Assembly: GCA_963556495.2 (NCBI GenBank) | Contig: OY747711.1 | Location: forward strand, 33,057,914-33,121,913 | Reading direction: 5' to 3' | Source of the DNA: Valencia hispanica | Taxonomy: Eukaryota; Chordata; Actinopteri; Cyprinodontiformes; Valenciidae | Length of the DNA: 64,000 nt | Part shown: piece after piece, positions 54,144 to 64,000 of the stretch | Layout of the letters: the number at the start of each line of letters is the position of its first letter | How positions within the stretch are numbered: position 1 is the first letter of the stretch | Notes under the pieces: model-generated | The model's input: the letters and a program-made list of their open reading frames with translations, nothing else | Told to the model about the DNA's origin: nothing | Database searches by the model: none | Translations under genes and position numbers: made by a program

Positions 54144-54473
54144 CTAAGACTCTGCTTGGCCAGGTCTGACCTTTGCTTTCAGGAGGACCACAGCTTTCTG
54201 TTTCATAGAAGAGATTGACCCAACTTTTCTTGAAATAAAGTAATCGTAGGTCTCCAGACTTTTGAAAGCCTTTAATTTGTCATGAGTAAATGGTCCATGG
54301 CTTTCTATTAGATAGAAATAAATGTCTCCCCAGCAGATTTGTGGCCAAGACACCGGCGAATCAGACCAACATTTTTGATCATCCCGTATCTCATATTGGG
54401 TTTGAATAATCTCGATTTTGTCACCAATGCAGATTTTAAGCTTCTCTGTAAACATTTTCCTGTCTTCAGACAT
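54144..54473 (-). pseudogene. ISL2EU-type YqaJ-gene N-terminal remnant
   Basis: A 109-residue frame containing WPQICWGDIYFYLIESHGPF and KLKAFKSLETYDYFISRKVG, then VVLLKAKVRP. This is the segment that precedes the SWIM/YqaJ part in fish proteins from ISL2EU-like elements (family memory, not a search). It stops before any SWIM finger or YqaJ nuclease and converges on the THAP relic 30-40 bp away. Confidence 0.6.
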
Positions 54474-55076
54474 TAAAGTGTGTATATATTGGGGATGTCA
54501 CCTGCTAACTCTCTTAAAAACATTCGCTGCCTCTATACCGCCTGCCATTTCTGTTTGTTTTCTTGCCACCCAAACCCCCCGCGCATGCGCACTACAATGT
54601 CAACAAAGATCCTCCAATAACTTTAATTCCTTTGATTTCAGAACCTCACAAATCTCTGAAGGTTCAGAAAATTGGTTAGTTTGAAATTTGTGAAGAATAA
54701 AATAATGGTTGGGGATTTACGAGGAATAAAAAGATGACTGATTGGGGCCTGACTGACTGACCTCTGTGTGTGGTGTTTGTCTTGTGTGATATGTCCCTGT
54801 TTAAATGTTCGCGAGTAATTATTTATGTTGAATGTATAAATATATTTGTGCTTTTAAATTTGTTTCCACAGGGGCCCTGAGATAATAAATAAATAATGTG
54901 ATGTGATGTGTCAACATAATGCTTGTGTCACCTGAACTAAAATTGAGTGTGTTTTTTAAAGAGAAAATGAAGGTAATTCCATGAAGCTGTGATTGAAAAT
55001 AAGCCAACCCAAAGAATAAGAGAAGCATGGTATCGAAAAAAATTATTAAAGGGTAGGCTAAAAAAAGAGGAACTTA

Positions 55077-55674
55077 GGGCCCATCCACACGGAGATGCGT
55101 TTCGCTGTATACTTATAAATTTTTTATCGTATTGGCGTTTCGTCCACACAGATCCGGCGTTTTCGGAGACTTAAACCGCTATTTTTTTAAACCGGGTCCC
55201 AAAGTGGATAAATCTGAAAACGACACCCTTGCGGTTTCATGTGTACAGCCAATCCGTATATTTTGTGAAACGATGATGTCATCACATCACGTTTCGGCTG
55301 CATCACACGTAACTGCAACAACATTAATGGGGGACTACATGATTGTCTTCGTGCTGCAGAAGCTACTAAGCCTACTAGCTTTATTACAGCAAAATATTTT
55401 GCTTTGTTATAAATTTATTCTTCTTGGTTCGTATACAGCGCGCAAGGTTATGCGCATGCTCAAAGTCTTCTCCGTGTAAAGTGTATCTCTGTGGCAGAGT
55501 TACAGCGCCCCATACTTGCCTGGCATATATACTACACCGTTTTCAGTCGGTTTCAGTGGTTTTGTGTGTACGCAGATATTTCTTGAGACGTCGCCGTGTT
55601 TACGGAATTTTGTTTTAGAACGAGGAAAAAAAATTATCGGATAGGGAACGCACCGGCTTCGTGTGGACGTGGCC
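55077..55674. mobile_element. MITE with TTA target duplication
   Basis: 598 bp. Ends GGGCCCATCCACACGG / GGCCACGTCCACACG, flanked by TTA at 55074-55076 and 55675-55677. CpG-richer than its surroundings. TTA fits the TWA of PIF/Harbinger. Confidence 0.75.
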
Positions 55675-55677
55675 TTA

Positions 55678-56340
55678 AAATGAGAGAAGAAGCATGCCTA
55701 AAAAACACAGGGAAAAAAAAACTATGACCTTCAATTTAAGAACTAATAACTTTATCGTAGACTGACAAAAGTAAAAATAGCATTTGAAGGCATAGAGGAA
55801 TAAAAGCAATTCTATAAGGAGAAAATAACTTTTAAAAACTGCTTTAAAGTTGCTTAAAATAAAAAAAAAACAATAAAATTAAAGAATACTTCAATTTAGG
55901 TTAAAAGTCTGTCAAAAGAAAGGAGAAAGAGTTGAAGAATTATTTAAAATATTCATGTTAAAAACCCCTCATGGTAACATAAAGCTAAGGAGGAAGTTTT
56001 TTCCTCGCAGATAGAAACCTTAGAGAAATAACAATACAGGACTCTTTCAAGGCATGCAATTGAAAACTGCTGCATTTTGAATCTGTTGGAGCAAATCCTG
56101 CAGGCTGAATGAGCAAGGTGAATGATTTTAATCAGAATAAACTCAACTCAGAAACCAGTGAGGTGGTAAAGTCGAGTTAAGTCCAAGTCCCCAAAAAAAT
56201 CTTCTTGTCCAAGAAAGGTCATTATTATCTGACAGCGAGTCAAAAATAAGAAAGTAATGGCAGCAATGGTTTACTCTATTTAAAAATTAAATTAAATAAA
56301 GTACAAATACAGAAATTGTACTAAAAACCCCACACTATCA
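55678..56340. other. AT-rich, unassigned
   Basis: Inside the retrovirus-like element between the MITE and the 5' LTR piece; nothing recognised. Confidence 0.45.
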
Positions 56341-56462
56341 TCAAGCAGTTAGATCAGAGTGGTTGAAAGGCCTCTTCACTGACTCTAATACTGTGACTCT
56401 ACTGTGATAAAATTATTAGATCAATATCATAGACTTTAAATCCAGAAATATTTTCCACATCA
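56341..56462 (-). repeat. 5' LTR fragment (first ~120 bp)
   Basis: Matches 50428-50545 closely ('agttagatcagagtgg', 'aaaattattagatcaatat', 'agactttaaatcc') and ends in CCACATCA next to ATGG. Confidence 0.88.
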
Positions 56463-57180
56463 ATGGAAATCAATGTCCCAGACTAATTTCATGGCGTGAC
56501 TTTTCTTATGTCATCTACTGGTGTTGGTCCATTGTTTTGTGAAGTCTAAAGTCAGCACACCTTTTCAACAATATTTTCTGAGCACCTTATCATTCCTCTC
56601 CTGACAATTTTTATGCAAATGCTGATTTCAGTTTCCAGCATGACTTGACATCTACAAAAGCAGCAATGCCCAGTTTAATGACAGTGGTATCATTGTGCTT
56701 GACTGCCCAGCAAAGTGGCCAGACTAAAAGCTCACTAAAGTTCTATGTTGTGTTGTCAAGAGGATGATGAGAGGAACAACAGCCAACAATGCAGATGAGC
56801 TGAAGGCTTCTATCAAAGCAATCTGGGGTTCCATTTCACCCCAGGAGCGCCACAGACTGATTTCCTCCATGCCATGCTGCATTGATGCAGTTGCTAAATG
56901 ACCAAGAATTGAGGAAACATACTTTACACTATGTGGACATCAATTTCAGCAGGCAGAAATTTCTGTATGAAGATTTCTTTTTTTACTTGGTCCTTTTGTA
57001 ATATTCAAATCTTTACAAGAAACCGAATTTTAACAAAAGTTTTTATTAGTTGTAAACCACATCAGTGTTTCATCCAAACACTTGAATTATGTCACTCTGA
57101 GTGTAATGCTTTTTTAAAATAAAATAAAAACACTAAAAAAAATTATTTTCAATGATATTCTAATTTATTTGGATCTACTT

Positions 57181-57855
57181 CTTGTGCATCTTTTTTCCAT
57201 AACACCACTTAGAGTTGGGGGTCTTTCCTCATATTAACCACAGGAGGGCACTCTCTGATCTCTGTAAAAAGCTTAGGCTGCTCAAGCTGGAAGAGGTAAA
57301 CTGAATTAGTGGTGTGCTGTCAGAGCTGTCAGCACTCATTAGAGCTGTCTCATTAAAGTGATGTCAGTGGCACTCCATTAGCAGTAAAATGAACAGCTGC
57401 CTTGCTTCGAGGCCAAATCAACAAGTTCACTTTGTCGGTCAGCACGGCCTCCGGGGTTAACCTGTTCAAGACAGCAGAGAACAACCAAGATTTGTAGTGA
57501 TTTTCTAAAATAGATTGTGCAGTATGAACTTTCAGCCACGTAAAGAGCAGATTTGTGCAATTTAATATGGTTTCAAAAAGCGTACAGCTGGGTTCAAATG
57601 TTGCTGGTTCAGCTTACAGGTGAAGTTTCTTGTCTTTAAACTATTAGAACTAATCAACAAACTAGGCAATTACTGGAAGTAAGAAAGCAAATATAAAGTG
57701 AGCAATTTTACAAGATTTTCATAATGTGACCAACTTTGACATTTGTACCCAAGAAACAAGATGTTATAAGTATGTTATGTGCTTAGCCCCTTTTCATTTA
57801 TATTAAAATATTTAAGAAGGGACAAACACACACACGCACACCCACACACACACAC

Positions 57856-57890
<35 letters not shown>

Positions 57891-59049
57891 TTCAATGTCA
57901 AATTCCAGTTTCTTCATTCTGCCACCTGGGGGCACCAGGGTGTGATATTATCATATGTTGTCTCGATATCAAAAATGACAAAGAAATATAAAAAATGAAA
58001 AAATTTAGAGGATGTTTATTTGACCTTGCACTGTCTGCACTTTTGACATAATCCAGAAATGACTAAAACGACCTAAGTATTTTAAAAGTAAATGCCAAAC
58101 GCTCTTTAGCTCTTTCACCACACTTCCTGTCCTCTCCCTCTGTTCCTTGTCATCCAACACATGCTGCACCTCAGACAGGCACTTAGTTAGACCAAGATCT
58201 GAATAGCATTTGGGGTCAAAACCACAATATCCCCCCATTTGCCTTCCCCCATTAATGGCCTATTTAGCGTACCGCCGATGGCAGTAAAGAGATAGCTAAG
58301 CTTTTATACCTTCTGACTGGATATATTAGCAGGTAATGTTCTTAAAGAGGATTAGTGGATGGAAAGGGGAAAAGAGAAGGGGAGAAAGAGAGTGGCTGAA
58401 AGCACCATAGGGATGGCATGGCAGCAAATAGGCAGGTGATAGCAGGAAGGATAGGAGAGCTTATGTTGCCTTGTGCTGCCTCTAGCTATGGATGGGGGAT
58501 TAGCAGCCACTCTGGACTTTGCTATACTGAGCAGGTTGAATCATATATCTATAACTCTCAGTGAAATAAACTTGTTTTTACCTTTTATAAGCAATGAAGA
58601 ATCTGTTGGTAATGTCAAAAAGGGAACTGTCAGTTATCATGATCAGAAGGTGGTACTGAAAGTGAGCAATTTTATTACCATCTAAAGGAGGCAGTCAAGA
58701 ATGTGCTAGAGGTCGAGGTTAAGAATCCCAACAAACCCATACAAATTATCTTGTTTACGGTGTTCAACAGTTAACCTCTTGTCCACTCAAATCTTTAGGC
58801 ATAACAATGTTTAACGGTGACCTTTACGAAGTGAAGGCGTCTGTATGCATACTACCAGGCAGTAGCCTCCAGGTTGTAAAAGTCAAACCAAAGATGACGC
58901 AAAAGACTGTTACTCAAATAATCACATGAAAGAATCACATTTGGAAAGAATTTGCTTAGTCGGTAACCTTTTCTGGGTAACATTAAATGGGCTTTTGGTA
59001 GTAAAGCAAAGACCCTGGTATTATGTTCCACCATGATATGCCTGTTAAA
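57181..59049. other. intergenic with CA microsatellite
   Basis: Contains (CA)n at 57825-57889. No gene recognised; frames at 58005-58238 and 58473-58685 show no motifs. Confidence 0.5.
57825..57889. repeat. (CA)n microsatellite
   Basis: Mostly uninterrupted CA units, 65 bp. Confidence 0.97.
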
Positions 59050-59520
59050 TCCCATATAAACAGGTTTCTAGGACTTCCTTCTTTTACCTTTGAAATATTG
59101 CCAAAAACAGTAATACCCTGTCCAAGAGTGATGCAGAAAAACTAGTCAATTAATTTATTTCAAAGCAGGGCTATTGCTATTCTTTACTGTCAGGAACTTA
59201 AAAATGCCACTAAAAGCAGACGTACAGATGAAAATTAAAAAGAGATATCAGATTTCTTCATTGGTTCTCTAAACTGATTTTAAAATTATTCTCCCTTCTT
59301 ATGAAGCACTTAATAATAAAGCTCCATTATACATCAGAAATCTGATTGTTCCAGATGTACCTTAGCTCTAAGGCTGCAGGTTTACTGGTGGTTCCAACGC
59401 TTTCTAAAAGTACATCGGATTATAAGGCACAGAGAGCAGTGACTAGTTTGCAGAGAAAGGTAAAAATGCAGCAGTACACTATAAATTGTTTTTAACCGCT
59501 GTTTGCTATATCATGTAGCC
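59050..59520 (+). mobile_element. L2-type LINE 3' coding fragment
   Basis: 'aaacaggtttctaggactt' and 'agtgatgcagaaaaactagt' match 63779 onward in the LINE at the window end. It continues with NKAPLYIRNLIVPDVP and a degraded C-terminus. Internal deletion and frameshifts. Confidence 0.85.
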
Positions 59521-60939
59521 CTCCGTAGCACTAGCTATATTTGTTTCCAACAGGCAACGTCACAGTCTACACAGTCTTTGACATCATGTGGGGGGGAATT
59601 AAGAGAGGCTTTTTTTCATCAAGTTGTGTTTTATCAATAGTTTTGCCTGGCATTAGTGTGTGGGTCACCTGATGTGGTTGAGGTCATCTGTCATCGTTTA
59701 GTCAGACTTCACAGAATCCATCATGGCCGCCCCTGGTGCAGGACTTGCCACCAACAGTGTAACTCATTACTTATTAATTACACTTATTTCTACTAAAACA
59801 AGAATCTAAACTTGCAAAACAAATTAAGACTATTGTCTTAACATTACTCTTTGACGGGGGTAAGCCGTATTGCGTCATTTCCTGTTGTCACTGTTGTGCT
59901 TGTTGTGCACCTGCCCTCTATCAACGCCTTTGGTTGATGGAGGAGAAGATGATGGACATCTGAGGGTGGAGAAGGTAAAGCTGGTGCAGGTCCTCCATCA
60001 TCATGTTCACCAACTGGACACTGCTGACCACCCCATGTCATCTCCACCACAGCTGATGATGAGAACATCTAGAGCTGCTTTTCATCCTTTCCACCTCAGC
60101 CCCCCCAGCCAAACCAGGAGATACGAACGTCTGGGAGGCCGAGGTTTCCTCCGATGGTTTCTTCAGCTCTCTCAGAACTATGTCAGACATAGCTGTCTCC
60201 AATGATCCAAATGGCTATGGAGAAAAAAATTAGCATAATGAATGGCAGTTGCACAGGTATGGCTTATCGGTTGAAAGTATAATACTATTAAAATCCTACA
60301 TGAAGTGATGGAGACAGGTACTTACATTTTCTGCTTTGTTTGGCTTTTGTGGAGGGCAGGCATGCAACCATTGTGACCTGGTAAACAAAATCTATAAAAA
60401 GAAACACAAGTGTATTACTAAAAGTGCAACTTATCCCTTCCCAGACCTCAATAAATGATTAGTAAAATTCATACATTGCAGAATTGACTAGGATCAAAAT
60501 TAGTCATATTAGATGTTGCTAATCTACAATAGCTGTGGGAACGGTTTTTTTAACTGGGAGATTCTACATGGTAGTACAATCACTAACAATTAGGCTAAAT
60601 ACAAATATTAATATAAATATGTGAACTATCCTTACTAACTTAGCTTGATCATGTATCTCATGCATGGACAAAATAGATCTCATACACTATTAATAACTAA
60701 GTTAAAAATATTATTGAAAACTTGCATTAAGTTAATGATCATCTAATTTGAATAAATTATTTCAATTTAAATGTTAACTTACCGATTTAATATTGTATTT
60801 ACAGCCTGGATGGAGGAGGGTAGCAGAGTTGCTCTACTGCGGCTTTCAGGCTAAAGGCGCCCACTAACCTCCGTTAGCTTCAATTAGCTTCAGTTAGCTC
60901 CAGGACTAGCTCCTGGCTACATCGGCTCAGAGTGTCAAT
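59521..60939. other. intergenic
   Basis: Frames around 59844-60205 lack recognisable domains. AT-rich from 60240 to 60780. No family recognised. Confidence 0.45.
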
Positions 60940-61157
60940 CATCCGCCCCCGCCCTCACAGCGCCACTCTCAGCTCCACTCTCAGCTCCACTCTCAGCTCC
61001 ACCTCTTTGCCCATTTTTGTATTTTCTGGGAGTGACGAAACGCGTGACACAGACAAGATGGCGGCGGTGGGAACAGCCCATTTGGCTTCATTTTTGCTCT
61101 TCAGAAACCAATGGGTGACGTCACTGAGGCTTCGTCCAGTAATATACAGTCTATGGT
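60940..61157. repeat. 12-bp tandem repeat and MITE-like end
   Basis: CACTCTCAGCTC repeated about three times (60964-61000), then 'agacaagatggcggcg' and a terminal 'aatatacagtctatgg' (61140-61156), a word I know from fish MITE ends. The partner end was not found. Confidence 0.45.
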
Positions 61158-61351
61158 TTAGCCGCATGCTGTCATTCCATCAATGGTTGTCTAGGTGGTG
61201 TCCTGCAAACGATGTGGGCTACATTGATAACTGGCGAACTTTTTGGGGGAAACCTGGTCTGATCCGGAGAGACGGCATCCATCCCACTTTGGATGGAGCA
61301 GCTCTTCTTTCTAGGAATATGGCAGAATTTATTAGTCCTCCAAAACACTGA
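61158..61351 (+). pseudogene. L2-type LINE ORF1 esterase C-terminus
   Basis: Reads [38 protein letters not shown], the C-terminal block of the SGNH-type esterase of CR1/L2 ORF1 proteins (DGIH carries the catalytic Asp/His). Ends at a stop 94 bp before the ORF2 frame. The N-terminal part is missing. Confidence 0.78.
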
Positions 61352-61444
61352 CAACCCAGGGTCCAGACCAGGAAGCAGAGTCGTAGTTTAACCCACCTCT
61401 CTGCTGCTTCTGTACTGTTACCCACCCATTACCCTATAGAAACA

Positions 61445-64000
61445 GTGTCTTGCCCACGGCCAAAATTAAATGGATTAAAAGTTAAGCCAACAAAAGCAAA
61501 TTATGGAAATCTCATAAAGATGAATACGACTTTGACTGAACAGAAAAATAAATCTATTAAATGTGGTTTATTAAACATAAGATCTCTCTCCTCAAAGACT
61601 TTGTTAGTAAATGACTTGATTGGTGATAATCACATTGATTTGCTTTGTCTCACAGAAACCTGGTTGCAGCAGGAGGATTATGTCACATTCCTAGCAATAC
61701 TGGGCTAGGAGGAGGAGTTGCAACCAATCTGAACATCTAACCCTTAATTTTCCTCATCCAAGTTACAAAACATTAAGACCATTTTTGTTTGTGGTTTTGT
61801 ATCGTCCACCAGGCCCTTACTCTCAATTCTTGGATCAGATCTCACATTTTTATCTGATTTAGTATTAAATACTGATAGGGTCAATATAGTGGGGGACTTC
61901 AATATTCATGTGGATACTGAAAGTGAGTAAATGCAGCCTTTAGTGCTATTTTAGACTCAATTGGCTTTACTCAAAAAGTACAGGGATCGACCCACTCGGG
62001 CAAACACACTTTGGACCTTGTACTGACATACGGTATTGAGTGTGAGGAAATACCAGTCCACCCACATAACCCGGTCCTGTCTGACCACTTCTTAATAACT
62101 TTTGAATTTACTTTAACTGACCATCTTAAATCTGAAAGAAAATTTCATTATAGTAGAGCTTTATCAGACAATGCTGTAACAATTTTTAAAGAATCTGTTC
62201 CATTCTTACTTTTCTCAGTCTCTCAGAGTAACACAGTGGATGGCAGCAATTCTATCTCTAACCCTTCAGAAATTGATGGTCTGGTTCACAGCGTTACGTC
62301 CTCATTGCGTTTGGCATTAGATAGTGTAGCCCCCTTAAAAAAGGAAGTGGCTAGCCATAGGAGGCTGACTCCTTGATTTAACGCAGAGTTGCGTACTTTA
62401 AAGCAGAATACTAGGAAGTTGGAGAGAAAATGGCGCTCTACACATCTAGAGGATTCCTATTTAACCTGGAATAACAGTCAACTGCTGTATAAAAAGACCC
62501 TTCAACAAGCTAGAACAGCATATTTTTCATCATTAATAGAGGCGAATAAAAACAATCCTAGGTTTCTTTTTAGTACAGTTGCCAAACTTACACAGAGTCA
62601 TAGCTCTGTTGAGCCAACTATTCCCCCAGCTCTTAGCAGTGATGATTTTACGGGATTCTTCATAAATAAAATTAATTCTATTAAAAATAAAATCATTGGC
62701 ATCCTCCCAAACATGATTACTTCTTCCTCAGTAAATGAGGCAGCATCGAAAAGAACTGTAGAACCTCATTTGTGCTTAGGCTGTTTTGATTCAGTCGAGC
62801 TTTCGGAATTATCAAAAACATTAGCCTCATCTAAACCTTCAACTTGTATGTTGGACCCAATTCCAACCAAATTATTTAAAGAAGTGTTCCATTTGGTTTC
62901 TGGCCCCATTTTGGATATGATTAATCTATCCTTAGTAAACGGATACATACCACAAGAATTTGAAATAGCTGTAATTAAACCTTTACTCAAGAAACCTTCC
63001 CTTGATCAAGATGACTTAGTGAATTACAGACCAATATCTAACCTTCCTTTCTTATCCAAAATCCTTGAGAAAATTGTTGCTAATCAAGTCTGTGAGCATC
63101 TAAACAGTGACGAGCTGTTTGAAGAGTTTCAGAGCTCATCATAGCACTGAAACAGCACTGGTGAAGGTTACTAATGATATTCTCATGGCCTCAGACAATG
63201 GACTTGTGTCTGTTCTGGTTTTGTTAGATCTCAGTGCTGCTTTTGACACAGTCGATCATAATATTCTCTTAGAAAGGCTTGAACATGTTGCAGGGATCAA
63301 AGGAACAGCACTTGGCTGGTTTAAATCATATTTGTCTGACAGATTCCAGTTTGTTCGTCTAAATGATCAATCTTCTTCACTCTCGAGGGTTACTTGTGGA
63401 GTTCCACAGGGTTCTGTGGTTGGACCAATTCTTTTCACCATATATATGCTTCCAATTGGTAGAATCATTAGACAGCATGGGACAAATTTCCACAGCTATG
63501 CCAATGATACACAACTATATTTATCCATAAATCCTGATGAACCCAGTCAGTTAGGTAGATTACAGGCATGTCTGGAAGACATAAAAACATGGATGAATCT
63601 AAACTTTTTGCTTTTAAATTCTGACAAGACAGAAGTTGCTGTCTTTGGACCAGAAGTTCTAAAACAAACTGATTAGTCAATCACTTCATCTGGATGGCAT
63701 TAAATTGGCCCCCAGTAATAACGTAAAGAACCTCGGCGTTATTTTTGACCGAGACTTGACATTTAAATCCCATATTAAACAGGTTTCTAGGATTTCCTTC
63801 TTTCACCTCCGGAATATTGCTAAAATTAGAAATATCCTGTCCAGGGGTGATGCTGAGAAACTAGTCCATGCATTTGTTACCTCAAGGCTGGACTACTGTA
63901 ATTCTTTACTATCAGGTTGTCCACAAAATGCCATTAAAAGCCTTCAGTTGATCCAAAATGCGGCAGCAAGAGTTTTGATGAATATTAAAAAGAGAGATCA
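61445..64000 (+). pseudogene. L2-type LINE ORF2 (endonuclease and reverse transcriptase), runs off window
   Basis: Endonuclease blocks: [10 protein letters not shown] (61566), [10 protein letters not shown] (61641), VNIVGDFNIHVD (61886), HSGKHTLDLVL (61996) and LSDHFLI (62077). RT blocks: AVIKPLLKKPSLDQDDLVNYRPISN (62968), [14 protein letters not shown] (63222), GVPQGSVVGPILFTIYM (63397) and motif C as SYANDTQLYLS (63496), where the second catalytic Asp is Asn. Frames break near 61700-62010, at a TGA at 62374 (TP*FNAELR) and at a small deletion near 63130 (EEFQS/FRAHHSTETAL). It continues to DGIKLAPSNNVKNLGVIFD and the window edge. Confidence 0.92.

Larger units (their letters stand above)
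50198..56462 (-). mobile_element. retrovirus-like LTR element, internally rearranged
   Basis: Minus-strand element. 3' LTR at 50198-50545 (TGACGTGG...CCCAACA), preceded on its strand by a polypurine tract (AAGAGGAGGGA, about 50548-50560). A first-120-bp piece of the 5' LTR lies at 56341-56462. Flanks are ATGG (50194-50197 and 56463-56466), a 4-bp duplication within the Tc1 host. Between are the 3' internal region (50561 to about 51870), an inverted LTR-end/primer-site/leader block (52280-53500) and other insertions. No gag, pol or env protein is recognisable, so the retroviral class is open. Confidence 0.8.
42800..57180 (+). mobile_element. Tc1-like transposon split into three pieces by two retroelements
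   Basis: Left end (42800) and right end (57180) are inverted repeats (AAGTTCAACTCAATAAATC against AAGTAGATCCAAATAAATT). Pieces are 42800-43306 (N-terminal transposase, 'ccctccacaaggagggtaag', 'gactgcagctggagtcagt'), 50176-50197 (a 22-bp scrap) and 56467-57180 ('catctactggtgttggtcca', 'tgccatgctgcattgatgc'). Together they follow one transposase gene in order, with small internal deletions. Confidence 0.88.

Noticed and set aside
43307..56462. Possible single composite retroelement spanning both LTR pairs
   Set aside because: The two LTR pairs differ in sequence and length, have separate target duplications, and are separated by 22 bp of Tc1.
59870..60205. 111-residue frame with His/Pro-rich stretches
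   Set aside because: No domain; overlapping frame on the other strand; no splice or promoter context.

Overview
The window looks like a chromosomal segment of a ray-finned (probably percomorph) fish. The basis is the repeat community (several Tc1/mariner families, L2-type LINEs with fish-type tails, hAT and PIF-Harbinger MITEs, a Ty3/gypsy element with the deuterostome Gmr1-like pol order), the dense microsatellites, and one vertebrate G-protein-coupled receptor gene with split exons. No prokaryotic operons, CRISPR arrays, rRNA or convincing tRNA genes are visible.

Host gene: the only host gene I can support is a gpr26-like orphan class A GPCR on the minus strand. Its three coding exons lie at 23100-22430, 20668-20555 and 18709-18433. 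Splice sites and phases agree and give an open frame of 353 residues. Intron 1 carries a 137-bp (GATA)n tract close to the donor and a TTAA-flanked MITE. Intron 2 carries a Tc1 relic that has a smaller Tc1-derived MITE inside its terminal repeat.

Layout: 0.3-1.5 kb is an L2-type LINE (minus). 3-6 kb holds MITEs, a fish interspersed repeat and a 166-bp (GAAA)n tract. 7.7-8.9 kb is an internally deleted Tc1 element. 10-17 kb has an L2 tail and two further Tc1 families. 18.4-23.1 kb is gpr26. 24-27 kb holds a Tc1 relic and MITEs (hAT, TTAA type). 28.0-31.3 kb is an L2-type LINE followed by a retrovirus-like 3' end with LTR. 33.9-40.1 kb is a nest of elements up to five deep. 42.8-57.2 kb is a single Tc1 copy cut into three pieces by a Gmr1-like gypsy element and a retrovirus-like element, each carrying further insertions. 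59-64 kb contains two copies of another L2-type LINE, the second with ORF1 esterase, endonuclease and RT modules and running off the window end.

The interest lies in genome archaeology: many insertions keep readable target-site duplications, so the order of insertions can be worked out. I did not find a convincing new biological system. Family assignments were made by recognising motifs and remembered consensus patterns, not by database search.
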